From assembly GCA_004369085.1 (NCBI GenBank), contig ML210381.1, forward strand, positions 1-42,889: a stretch of 42,889 nt of DNA, in the 5' to 3' direction. The position numbers were made by a program, and so were the translations under genes. The stretch is from Coprinopsis marcescibilis. Its lineage: Eukaryota; Basidiomycota; Agaricomycetes; Agaricales; Psathyrellaceae. Numbering within the stretch: the first letter of the stretch is position 1; each line of letters starts with the position of its first letter. Under the pieces are notes generated by a model. The model saw nothing but the letters and a program-made list of their open reading frames with translations. It did not search any database and was not told the origin of the DNA. This document shows positions 10,053 to 20,858 of this stretch, one piece after another.

Positions 10053-11150
10053 TCACACAGTTGTATCTCCTGAGATTTTGGGGCATTTTATGCAGGCAGG
10101 GAACAGATGCACGGTTCCTTGTACCATTGGCTTAGTGCATGACGTTAATGCTTGGTCCTGAGGATTAAGAGCTGTTCTTCTCGCATGGGAGATGTGTGCT
10201 TCCTGTTGTTTTGTGGCTGCTTTCCAATTATGAAGTGAATTTGTTGTTACGGGGGGTAGATCTGTCTTGTGTTTGCATGGAATTGTGTCATTTTCACTTG
10301 ATTTCTCTGTAGAGGTACTGATACTGTGACCTGGAGATATCCAGCGGGCTTCCTCAAGCATGTTAAGTGTCTGGTTGGTCTTGAACTGTTCTAATGTGGA
10401 ATGCAAGGCAGCTCCTTTCCTTGTCAAGTCAATTTCGACATCTTCGGAATCCTGCAATAGTTTCTGTTGGCCTGCATGACTAGCATGCCCTGAGAGCAGT
10501 GTTGCTCGTTTACGGATATGTTCCGCATCTTGCTCGTCTTCGCATTCATGGATGGCTTCCCAGTTGTGCATCACCTGTTTGTGAGTCTCAGCAAACTGGA
10601 AGGTTTCATAGACGTGCTGTACTGATTCTCCTGGCAGTATGAGAGGCACACTATTACTGAACAGTTTGAAATGACAGAGGGTGAAGAGTGACCACATATC
10701 TGAGTGCGACCCTGGGATAGACATGCCAAGAACCTTAGGGACATACTCATGTGCAATGTTGCCTGCATCTTCGTTTGTGTGACGGAGGAGCTCATGTGTT
10801 GTGTGTAATGGGTGAGGTAACTTCAGCTCATAGCATGCGAGGACCCCTAGCCTGGTAGATGGTGTATTCTGTACCTTGCTTGATTTCTTTCTTGTTTGAA
10901 GCCTCACGCAACGACAGAATTCGTAGAAGCACATGCTGGACAGCTCGTTGGAGCGACAGAGGTAGTGGTCGAGCTGATTCGCTTCAAGCAGTATACCTTG
11001 GTGAGAAGTCATTATTCGAAGGGACAGAGCTTGAGCATCTTCATTTTCATCCTGTTCTGTGAGCATGGAATCTGCTACCTGCAAGTCAGAAGATGTTGTA
11101 CAGCGCAATGTAGCTTCTGTTGCGTGTCGAAATGCCAACGTAGACATCAT
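10053..11150 (-). pseudogene. Helitron 1 linker between Rep and helicase
   Basis: About 365 codons, in phase with both neighbours, reading from MMSTLAFRHATEATLRC to a TGA at 10053-10055. It contains LDHYLCRSNELSSMCFYEFC and IPGSHSDMWSLFTLCHFKL, the type of connector found between the Rep active site and the PIF1 helicase in fungal Helitrons (YRP..L..LYDF and IPR..D..Y...ML-like spacing). After the stop the frame continues with an acidic stretch and then FNPQQQIAYDII, the helicase start. No catalytic residues are expected here. Confidence 0.7.
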
Positions 11151-11189
11151 TGGAACAGTCTCATGCGAGGATACAGTGTCATTGAACCC

Positions 11190-12962
11190 TCACAAGTAGC
11201 GAGCAGCTTGCTGTGCATGGACCTGTTGCTGGCGCATATACTGAGAAAGACATCGGTGGAGGAGGGCTTTTGCTTTATCAAGTGCATGAGCCTTAGAATC
11301 CATTTGTTGTGTCTCGGCTGCACCCTCACTCTGCGAGTGGAGCGTTGACACTGCCCGGGACATCAGTGATAGCATCTCATAGGTCTTCGTGTCCATTTTC
11401 GTTATGTAGTCAGTGATATAGAACATGGCAGCTTTCGCACTTTTTCCTGACAGGATACACTTGATGTCATGGTTGTGTCGACAATATACAAGGATGTACA
11501 GGTTGAAGTAGTTCACAGACCCATCCCAACACTGGAGGACCACAGAGTTGGATGAAGCGTCAAAGTGGGAGGATTCAATTATCTCATGTGGGAATAGGAA
11601 GCGACAGCGGTCGTCTTTCCCATATTTGTGGCAGACAGGCTTGCATACATGCCGCTGTAATGCTTCTCCGCATTTCTTTATCTCTGTCGCAAAGATGGAG
11701 TTCCACTCAATGACATGAATACCATTGTGATTCTCAGTGTCAGTGTTGGTTGGCAGAGGAGGGATAGGTGGGCGTTCACTTCTCGGTTCATATGTCGGCG
11801 CAACATCAATCTCAACACTTGGAAGGTGGTGGTGTATAGCACTCTCAAAGAAGGCAAAGAACTGTTTCTGATAATCTTTGCTCTTGCGCATCCGTGAATG
11901 GAGGTCAGAAGGGTTGAGACCACCTCGTAACCATATCAGGACATGGCCATGGATACCGCCGCGCTCAGTCAATTCTGTAGAGCCGTAGAATGCGCACAAG
12001 TGACCCAAAATTCCGCCATCAGGTTTTGAGCATCGTGTTTTAAAGTCCCAACCGAGCAGGTGTTCGAAGAGGCACCGAAAGGAGAAGTCAAAGAAATCTG
12101 CCGCAGCAACAGGGTCTTGGGCAAGGCGCCTAGCTCGCTCCGATCGGGGTGGAAGCTTAGGATATCGAGAAGACAGGTCCACAAGCTTGTCACCGTACAT
12201 AACCTGGAAAATCGGACTATGGACAGCAGCAGGGTTGAACGTCAAGAATATGTGTGGGAGACCGAAATATCCAAAGTAATTTCGAATATCTGTCCGTGCG
12301 GCAATCTTCGCCATATGAGATCCTGGAATTTTCTCTCCGACAGCATTGACATAGCGCAACAGGTCCAGAGCTGACTTCTGTTCTGTGGACAGGGATTTGG
12401 TACTCTTCTCATTCTCAACTATTTCGGCAACCTCGGCAAGGGTATTTGCTGATAAGCCAACCAGCTTGTGTGCAACAGCCTTGAATCTCAATGAACTCAC
12501 AGTGAAGTGCGTGTGCAAATGTGCTTTCCTTCTCTGAATCATGTTAAGAACGACAAATAGGAAGGAATAGTGGTAACGAAATTGTCTGTTGGGAAGATTG
12601 AGATAGTACTGGGCCTGTAACTGGAATGACAGCTTTGTAGCACGGGTTTTGTCTTCAAACCCACCGATTCCGAGGCAGAACAGTGTGGGATACATTCCAG
12701 GAATCAAATCGGGATTGTTATACTCAGGGATGGGGTCTTCTCCTCGATGCAGCACCAAATTTGGCAAGTCGCTATTACAGGAGCTGGGTGCTAAATTGTT
12801 AAGTGCCTGGGCCACGAAACATCGCGCTGGGATACGTGTACACTCGGGATCAGACACTCCCATTTTCTCGAGAAACATGCTGCCAGTCTCAGAAACTGAA
12901 TTCGTTGCCTGTGCAACCATTGCAGGATGGTTGTCAAAGCCAGCGGTCTCTTCTTCAAACAT
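11190..12962 (-). pseudogene. rep: Helitron 1 Rep (HUH, two-tyrosine) endonuclease segment
   Basis: The segment contains HIFLTFNPAAVHSPIFQ, the metal-binding HUH motif GGIHGHVLIWLRGG (HGH codons at 11943-11951) and FYITDYITKMD near 11395-11425. In the last, two Tyr four residues apart precede Lys, the active-site pair of Helitron Rep. These residues are intact. The family nicks single-stranded DNA and carries out rolling-circle replication of the element. The frame ends at TGA 11190-11192 within a conserved QQAARYL-x-GF context, where Arg (CGA) is likely ancestral; the next segment continues in phase. Confidence 0.85.
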
Positions 12963-12965
12963 TGT

Positions 12966-15050
12966 TCAGGCTCCTGAAGAGGATTTTTCATTGTTCACCA
13001 CAATCTCTTGAATGCCTGGCAACGGGCCATCATCAGGATATGCATCGACAACTTGCTTGTCAAGTGTGAGGGCACTGTAGATGCGGTTGTTTTCTCGTAA
13101 CCAAAGGAGAAAGTTCCAAATCTTCTGTTTGCGTACTAGGAAGATATCACCAGATTTCTTGGGGTCAAACTTCCCAGGGCCGACGAAGACAATGCTTAGC
13201 ATTCCATTAATATCAGCAGGAGTATGAGGAAGAGTCCGAGCTGTGGAAATAATGTTCATCTTGTGCACACAGGTGTTGCCGTGAAGTACTGTTGGTTGTT
13301 CAGGGGACGACGAGTTGTACAGTCGTGTTACATGCGCAGTATTTCGGTAAACCGCACATGCCATCTCTTCGATCCATGTCAAGTCAGCGAACTCAGTAGG
13401 TAGCTCCCCGCAGAATAAGTTATTGGCCAGAGCGAACTGGGGCATAGCACTGCGTCTCAAAGAGCTAAGACAAGCACGGCACACTGCTAGATCGACTGTC
13501 TCACTCTCGAGAGACACGAAACCTCGGCGGTCCAGCATTAGGCCGTCAATATGTCTGTTTCCGAAAGAGAATATACCACCAGTCCGGTCCTTGATAGGCG
13601 ATGATTCTAAATGTAACATACTAAGGTCGAGAGTATTCTCTGTATTGGTATCTGGATAGTGTACTGTATTGCAGTCTCGTTGCTGCTGCGAACAGACGGC
13701 GCACGTCGGAGCTTCTGTCCACTTTGAATGCTCTCGGTAATCGGACAGGCATCTAAGGATGGTGGTTTCAGGCACGGGCTGCGGCCAGTCAGAGTCAATA
13801 CCGTCACGCTCAAGTAAGGCCTGCGCCGTGTCTTTTAATGTCCGATCTTTACGTTTATCCCGATTATGCGCGGCTTGTCTCTGCTTTGAGCTCCCTGGGT
13901 GCTTGAAAATGGCTGCTACAACGGCGTCGCCGAACTCGAAGGTGGATATCAGGCGAATTACATTGTAGGGAGTGCAAGTATCAGCATTATTAGTGCCGGC
14001 AAAACCAAACCCATCCACTGGGTGATATGCACAATATATCTGAGCAAGGAAATCAAGATCGTAAGAGGACAGGGTGTGTAACCTCTCCAGGATCATCGAA
14101 GAAAGCACCTTACACAATTTCTGCCTTGTTGTACAACCATGCAAACCAGCACCGCTAACAGCGTATGGAGGAGCACACTCAACTGACTTGCATAGCTCGT
14201 CCGATGTGATGCACGAAGACAACGGATTATGGGTAGCGCAATCGGGAGAAGGGAGATGAAAATGACATGGATGGGAAGGAGGCGAAAGGGTAGACAGGTC
14301 TGGTTTCCAGCCACCGGTGGGATGTAACGAAAATCGAGCAAAGTCCTGACCGAAAGTAGAAGCTACTGCAAGATATACGAGTGCAAAACGAGACGACGGA
14401 CTACTATGACGACCATACTTCGAGATAAGGTATGGTGTTGTTGATACTTGTAGGGATTGGCACCAGGAGACGTAAAAATCATGAATTAGGGCGACGAGCT
14501 CAGGTCTACAGGTGTGGGCGTTTACAGAGCCAAGACTAAGCATGGCTTTTGCTAATTTACGAAGCTGCGGCACTTTCCAAGTCAACAGTATCATATGACA
14601 GATTTCGGAGCTCTCACCAAGCGCAACAGGGAGATATTCACGCGATTTCAGTACGGAGCTCAGCATGCATTCACCCCTCTCAGATCTATCAAGACATGTG
14701 AGGAGACGACAATGGTTGTATTTGCGGTGCGCGATAAACGACACATTGGTACGGAAATGAAAGACATCATCAACAAAAACATTAACATCTGTTCCATCGA
14801 CAATGACGCTCAAGCCAGAGCTCAAAGCGTCGCGATGACGGGGGCAGGTCCGGGGATGGGCTTGTAATTCTGCGGCTAACCAGTCAGAAAATGCAAGCGA
14901 TGAACTGAACACAGACGAATGAAGTTCTGGATAATAAAGCGGGTCATAGTAAACCAGATAGTCATCGATACTGTGCGCTTCGTCGAATGCTGGGCAGTCG
15001 GAAGCGTTCAGAACGCGGGTCTGGCGAGAGGGAGATTTTTCGAGGAACAT
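12966..15050 (-). pseudogene. Helitron 1 N-terminal segment with Cys-rich and DUF6570-like region
   Basis: The frame opens with MFLEKSPSRQTRVLNASDCP and runs 694 codons to TGA 12966-12968. Cys pairs (CAVC..C near 13673-13707 and CRAC near 13475) suggest zinc binding. They precede a stretch starting FALANNLFCGELP and containing VLHGNTCVHKMNI, which is the DUF6570 type normally found just before the Helitron Rep domain. The TGA is followed in the same frame by the Rep segment without a gap. It sits in GCCTGAACA, which would be GCC-CGA-ACA before a C-to-T change. Confidence 0.75.
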
Positions 15051-15309
15051 TGCGAGGAGGTGGGGAGGAGATGGAGGGGTCGCAAAGCAGGGTACGTGTT
15101 TATTATATGATGCGGCAGGGGTATGGGAGCTGGGAGTGATGCGAAAGATGCGAGGAGCGCAAGTGGAGAGGAGGAGATGAGGTGAGGAGCGCCGGCCCTA
15201 ATTGATAACATCTTCAACCGACCCTCAAGTAATGACATCACCAACAAAAAAGGGAGGATTGGCTGGGGCATGGACGTTTGCTGCCCACAAAACCCTCCTT
15301 TCCACTTCG
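15051..15309. other. Junction between Helitron 1 5' side and a retroelement LTR end
   Basis: There is no gene. The sequence is purine-rich on the plus strand up to about 15190, then A-rich. It should hold the Helitron 5' end (minus strand) and the 3' end of a 5' LTR, but I could not place either border. CCA at 15302-15304 is a possible LTR end just before the primer-binding site. Confidence 0.35.
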
Positions 15310-15327
15310 TGGAGTCGGGGATTCAAT
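15310..15327 (+). other. tRNA-type primer-binding site of LTR retroelement 2
   Basis: TGGAGTCGGGGATTCAAT is the complement of a tRNA 3' end: CCA, acceptor stem ..CCCCGACT, and a T-loop-like TTGAATC. This is how LTR retrotransposons begin internally, and a decayed gag follows 200 bases downstream. Confidence 0.65.
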
Positions 15328-15526
15328 CTCTAGTCATTTCTCTCGCTATCCTCCAACTCGCTACCTACCTATCTACCAATATCAATTCCTTTGACCTACG
15401 CGAACACATTCAGCGAGCTCTCGAGCTCCGAGTCCCCCTCTACGACCTCGTCAACGTTTCTCGCATCTCTTCAGGAGCCACGTTTGCAAGGCGAGGAGCC
15501 TTGACGACCTCCGACGGGAGGCCAGT

Positions 15527-16340
15527 ATGTCCGCTGAGCAGCTCAATGCGACTGAGCTAGCTCAGAGCCAACTGATGAGGAGTCAGAAAACTATGATCCA
15601 GAAGCAACGGGTGACCGAAAATAGGGCCTGTCATGGATCGGTCTCCGATAGAGGAGAAGGTCTATCCCAGCCCAAGGGCAAGGGAATGGACCCTAGGAAC
15701 TGGGAACAGGTCGAGCTCGGCTCGGACGCCGATCTCTAGACCCAGCAAGTTGTACTAGATAGTATCGATGTCAATAAAAATGATATGATTAAATCAGACA
15801 CCGAGAAGGGCGACGGGAACGAGAGCGAGAAAGCTCGCACCCGTCGTAACCGTAAGCAGCGCACTAAGCACAAGTAAAGGCGTAAAGGCAAGAACGCCAG
15901 CAGCGAGGTCGAGGAAATGATCTTGATCTCGACTGGAGGGCGCGTGCGTAACAAATGTAAGAATAAGCGCGCCTCCAAGAAGGCGAAGAAATAAAGCAAA
16001 TCAGCTCGAAAAGCAGAGTTACATTAACAACACGTTCAAGAGGACCGCTAAGCCCGACCATAAGAAGAGCAGAGGGCGCCACAAGCACAATGGCGACCCT
16101 AGCGATTCGAGTGACAATTCCTCGAGCTCGTCACCTCCGACGATGAGGAACCTTCTGATACAGAAGATTCTGAGAGCTCGTATGCGGACGAGTCCTCTCT
16201 TAATGATGACCCCAGCTGGGACTCGAGTGACTCTGTTTCGAGCTCGGAAGGGCAGTGCCATCATCAGAAAGTGCGCATACGCTTCACCTCCTCTCGCTGC
16301 CAAATCAAAGGGTGGCTGGTCCAATTTCTTCCTCATGATA
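15527..16340 (+). pseudogene. gag: Decayed gag of LTR retroelement 2
   Basis: A frame starts MSAEQLNATELAQSQLMRSQ and reads KGKGMDPRNWEQVELGSDADL before TAG 15739. KGKG-DPR-W followed by an acidic stretch is common in agaricomycete Ty3-like Gag. Downstream the sequence keeps the composition of a basic Lys/Arg-rich and then Ser/Asp-rich Gag (DSSDNSSSS, DTEDSESSYADESS), but in shifting frames with stops (15875, 15992 and others). No pol frame follows before the RBR pseudogene, so the element is truncated on the right. The call rests on composition and on the primer-binding site upstream. Confidence 0.5.
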
Positions 16341-16746
16341 AGTATCTGTTCCACACACAACGTCCACGACTGGCCAGGGTGCTGCGTTGTTTGTTCCAAA
16401 CGCCCCCGACACGCAACAGCGCGCGGTCGCCGGTTGCACGTCGCGTCTCTCGCTAATTAGCTTCCTCCTCAAAGCTCTTTCCTATCCTTTCTGGCTGCTG
16501 GCACTTATCGTAGCGGAATCAGCGCAACTTCAATCTAGCCATTGGAATGCTAAGCGGGGTACTGGCCCTGGGAGAGGCGTGGCTCCGAGTGGCTTTTGGT
16601 CGAGGCTTCGGGTGCATATCTTCATTCGAATGTGTTTTGTAGAAAGAGCTGGAGCGTTGATCTTTGTTTCTAGTATAATACGAGCTCCGGTTGTTGAACC
16701 GCATCTCGACTTTCGCCACTTTTCCTTTCATGCCCATCCGGCCGCC

Positions 16747-19700
16747 ATGCGCACTATACGCGCTTCGCGCACCGCCAAACATCCCCCCAACCCCGTCAAC
16801 GTCCTCGACATCTCTTCGTTGCCGGGGCCGCCAGAGACACTGTACGCCCCGCCTCCGCGTCGTATGCTCTCACGAAAAGCCTCGAGTGCTCCTACCGTGT
16901 CGCCTTCGAAACCCATCGCCAAGTGTTGTTGACTCTCACCTCGCCTCCGCCATCGCCTCCTCGTCCTTTGAAGAAGACAACACCGCAGAAACGTCACTCC
17001 ATCGAAGCGACCAAAGCCGAAGCCAGTACTAAGAGGAACGTCGAAGGTGGATGTGCCGACAATGGTTATCAAGTGATGTGGAAGAGGTGGTCGAGGTTGA
17101 GGAGGTGTCACCGGCGAGTGGAAGGAAAGATAAAGGGAAGGGAAGGGCTTGGGAACTGCGGTCAGCGAGATCAAGGAGATCGAGGCGGGTGAGCTGAAGA
17201 ACCCGAGAGGGAAAGCGAAGACGAGGGAGGAGGAACCTCTATTCCTCGATGGCGACGACGATGAAGGCGAACATGGCCATCAAGTTCGTGCCGCCCACTC
17301 ACCTTCGAGGAAATCGACGACCTCGAAAGGAAAAGGACGCGCTCCAACACCCGGACGTCGCCCGCCGCCGCCACCTCCCCATACCTGCCGACGACGAAGA
17401 CTCTGGATTTGACGACTTATATGCTGACGAAGACTACGTTCCTCTCCACACACCCTTCCTACGGCAGCTCTTCAGCCTTTGCCCAAGCACAACACTGTCA
17501 CTACGACCCAGTCTGCATCTGCCTTTCGACATTCGACTTCGCCCGCTCATGAGCAAGACTTTGAGTGGGACGACAGCTCCTCCGCGACTGCGCGTTCTGT
17601 ATGGCGTCAGGTGAAGGCTGTCGCAGCGCCGCCAAAGAATCCGTGGTGGGGAGAGGCTGAGGAATTGGGCCGGAGATGAGAGGGAGAGCGATGAGAGGGA
17701 TAGGGAGAACGAGGAGAAGATGTTAACGCAGGAGCCGACGCCGCCTGCTGTGAATCCGACGCCGAGTTCCTCCTGCACCTGCACGGGCGAGTGGGAGCCG
17801 GGCGGCGAAGGGGAAATTGAGGGAAAGGGAGAGGGAGCAGGAGAAGGTGCTGATGGCAAAGAGGACTGAGAGAGCGGAGCAGAGGGAGAACGAGGCGGTG
17901 TGGCTGTTGAATGAGGATGAACGAGGAGGGAGCAGGAGGAGGAGGAGACGATGGATGGGAGCAGTGGGAGGAGCTTGGTGAGCTGGATGAGTATATGTTG
18001 GAGGCGATTGTGGTTGCTGCGGATGCGGATGCTGAATGTCGGCAGCGTAGGGAGGGTGGTATGCCTAGAAGGAAGAGGGATGTGTTCGATGAAGGACTGG
18101 TCGAAGGGAAGGGGAAGCCCCAGTACCAGAAATACAGCGGGACGAAGTTACCGACTTATGGGCCGAAGCAGATCATCGAGTAGCCCATCGCCCCTCTTCG
18201 AGAACCCATGGTACGCGAAGGTTGTGCGAAGGAAAGGGAAAGGGAAAGCTGCCAAGTCGACTGGGAGCGATGGGGACGCCCAAGGAGAGGGGAAGAAGCC
18301 AAAGATCGACTTTCCGAGCATACCTAGGCCCTACAAGGGCGGGGAAGCGTATCCAGAGCTCGCATTCAATTCTCTTCAACCTCGTTCCCGCACGTCTCGC
18401 TTCGGTTCTTGACGCAGGTATCGCCGCAAGATGGAGATCTGTATGCATCGAGTCATATGTGGATGGTGCAGGAGGAGAAGAAGCCGGAGGTCGAGAGGGG
18501 GTACCGGCGGAAGAAGACGCAGGGGAAAGGGAAGGGGCGCGCGAGGGAGCTGGGGGAGTGTGCGGTGTTTGACGAGGAGAGGAGGTGGGTCGAGGCATAC
18601 CTCGCTGGTGGTGCCAATGGTGGGGTGGAAGGCGACAAGGCGAATGCTGAAAAGGCGGAGAGCGAGGAAGAGGAGCTGGAAGACGACCGGACGTTCATCG
18701 AGTGTTGGTGCTGTTTCTCCACCTACACCTTCGAGCGCATGGCCCAGTCCCCGACGCGCGCCGCTCCTGCATGCGGAGCGACGTCTCCATAAGGCTCGGT
18801 GATTCAGAACAGAACATGCATGCACGCCTCGGGGTGCACGCTCCCCTTCGCGCCCTCCGAGCTCGCAAGGATGCTCACCCCAAACTCCTCTCCCTCTACT
18901 GTTGGAGGAGCGCCCGTTCTGTGACTGGGGAGGTGCGGATTGAGGAGGGCGGGTGCAGGGAGGTGACTTGTAGGCTGTGTGGGAAGAGGGAGCATGTCCC
19001 GAGGGCATACAGGGAGGTGGAGGAGGATCAGCATGTGGGGAGACGGGCTATGATTGAGGAGGCGATGACGAGGGCGTTGATGAGGGTGTGTCCCCGAGGG
19101 TAGGGTGTAGGAAAGGTGAGTTTGTTTACTTTGTTTTCGTCTCACCTCTTTTCATTTCGAGAGAGGTCCGTCTCTGTAGTCAGCTTCAGATTTTCCCTCA
19201 TTCATTCTCTTCGCTTTCTGGATTCGTTCTTCTCCTTGTCTTCGCAGTGTTCTGCACCTCCTACTGACGAGACATGCAGAATTCATCAAGTCGGACGGAT
19301 GTAACAAGATGACGTGCCCATCCTGTTGCCAGCTCTCGTGCTATGTATGCCACTTCCACCAGAATGAAAGTACCACCTCTCGTATCACTCATATTCGTAC
19401 CTCATTGCGACCCATCCTCATCATCGAGACCCTCATCAAGCAGGAGGTTCGTCACTGAACCCAAAGTCCCCACTCTGGGACACCAACGTCGAAGCCCGTC
19501 ACGCCGAAGAGGCCAAGCCGCGTATGAGAAAGCCCTTGACGACTACAAACACGACCACCCAGACGTCAAGATCGGTAAAGACATCACAGTCGACGTCCCC
19601 AAAGTCTCCGCTGAAGAAACCGACAAACGCGCTGCCAGAAGGGTACATTGACCCACACAACCTCGCTGGAGGCGCTGGCGGCTGGGGAGCCCCACTCGGC

Positions 19701-19826
19701 GGAGGGTGGGGTGGACACCTCGCTATGTGGCCCGTTCCTGGCCATCTACAGCTCCGTGGGTACGAGGACGCTGTGCGGGATGTGAATGCGTCTACTAGGT
19801 GTCATCACGCTCTCACCGCCGCCTAG
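16747..19826 (+). pseudogene. RNF216/TRIAD3-type RBR E3 ubiquitin ligase, many frameshifts
   Basis: GCCGCCATG at 16741-16749 starts a frame that soon breaks; similar breaks recur throughout. Recognisable pieces in order are an N-terminal Pro/Ser region, an acidic region (DDEGEHGHQ), a helical stretch (VLMAKRTERAEQRENEAVWL near 17850), KPQYQKYSGTKLPTYGPK, FENPWYAKVVRRKGKGKA, RPYKGGEAYPELAFNSLQ, the RING1 start ECWCCFSTYTFERMAQ (near 18700), HASGCTLPFAPSELARML, the IBR-like VTCRLCGKREHVPRAYREVE, AMIEEAMTRALMRVCPRG and, after a possible intron, the Rcat motif GCNKMTCPSC with LSCYVC (19294-19345). This order matches RNF216-like RBR ligases, which pass ubiquitin through a catalytic Cys in Rcat. 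Frames change at least six times, so no functional product is expected unless the sequence is error-prone here. Confidence 0.7.
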
Positions 19827-19865
19827 CGGGACGAAGATGGTCAATCCTGGTGTTGCTCCGGTACA

Positions 19866-20186
19866 TCCATCGAGTGTTTAATCGTTCTCGTGATCGTCTC
19901 AGCCACTACACTGCCTCTGTAACCTCCCTCCTTGATTAATCCATCTCTTGTCTAAGCCATTTGTATCGGTGCAACTGAGGCATGTAGCCCGTTTAATCGA
20001 AACTGTGCAGTGCTGAATAATTGATTTAGCCTTACTGCGATTAAACATATGACTGTGACACCCTACTGACGCTCCTCGCAATGTGCGCCTATCTAGAGTA
20101 GATTAATCCTCAGTTAATTGGTCTCAAGATTAATCGCAAAATGCTCGTTTAACGAGGCTGGATTAATCGAAACCTGTTGGGTTACA
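19866..20186. mobile_element. Short GATTAATC-rich element (copy B), MITE-like
   Basis: About 320 bases with at least eight TTAATC/GATTAAAC-type motifs in both orientations and no gene. The right part GGATTAATCGAAACCTGT matches the right end of copy A (GGATTAATCAAAACCTGT near 802-819) at 17 of 18 positions, in the same orientation. The left part (GAGTGTTTAATCGTTCTCG near 19873) resembles copy A's GTGTTTAAACGCTCGG. Borders are approximate and no target duplication is clear. It follows directly on the RBR pseudogene. Confidence 0.55.
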
Positions 20187-20858
20187 GGAAGCTGATAGAC
20201 TTTGCGCATACCCGGATTGAACCTGGTCTGGGGCCTGATGGGGGTGTCCTGCTTGGCGTTGATACTGTGCTCAGGCTGTTGGATGGGCGGATTGCAGATC
20301 TTAAACAAGCTTCATAATGGCAAGGCCGTAGGCGGACTCGCTGTATGCATGTAATATCATAAGAAACAGGCGCAAAGTCCTTTGTAGGGGAGCTTCTGCT
20401 TCCATGTTTACCACCTTCCGCCCAAAGAGCCCCTCCCTTTCAACACTAGGTGCGAAAGGGTTCAACCAAGCTGAGTCAACAGTCGATGAAGTCAGAAAGG
20501 GCTTTCAACAGATGAAGGAGCTCTGACAGACATCGTCCCTGTTACTCCCGTCGGAGAATATGTCTGGCAGGGGATCTAGAGAGTCGTATCCGGGCGGCTA
20601 GCACATCGAAATCATTGGCTGGGGACCTGATACCTCCCCTACAACTATCCCCCAACTGACAAACTCCGGATGGGCGGACAGCCTATCCAGAGGAACACAA
20701 GTAGGTGCTGGGTACTAGCTTTCCATAGTTTTCATCTTCCGATAATCGCGAACCGGAAATCCGGGAAGGTGGTGAATGCGTATTATATTGAGTCGTTAAG
20801 GTTGATGGTTCTAAACAGTGTTTAAGATTATCTACAAACAACAAAGTAGCCGACTGCT
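20187..20858. other. No gene recognised
   Basis: Short frames only, none with a recognisable motif. The stretch lies downstream of the kinase-like pseudogene, which reads toward it, and probably includes its lost C-terminal lobe. Confidence 0.4.

Larger units (their letters stand above)
7150..15050 (-). mobile_element. Helitron 1: Rep/helicase coding region, one ancestral reading frame
   Basis: Four consecutive minus-strand frames (15050-12966, 12962-11190, 11150-10053, 10052 to about 9630) lie in the same phase and are separated only by single TGA codons. The last continues into a fifth frame (to 7150) through a one-base shift at an A run. Read in order they give DUF6570-like region, HUH endonuclease with a two-Tyr motif, linker, PIF1-type helicase and a C-terminal peptidase-like domain, about 2,630 codons. 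That order is the signature of a fungal Helitron. The TC and CTRR-hairpin termini were not located; the plus side at 15310 is already another retroelement. Confidence 0.85.
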
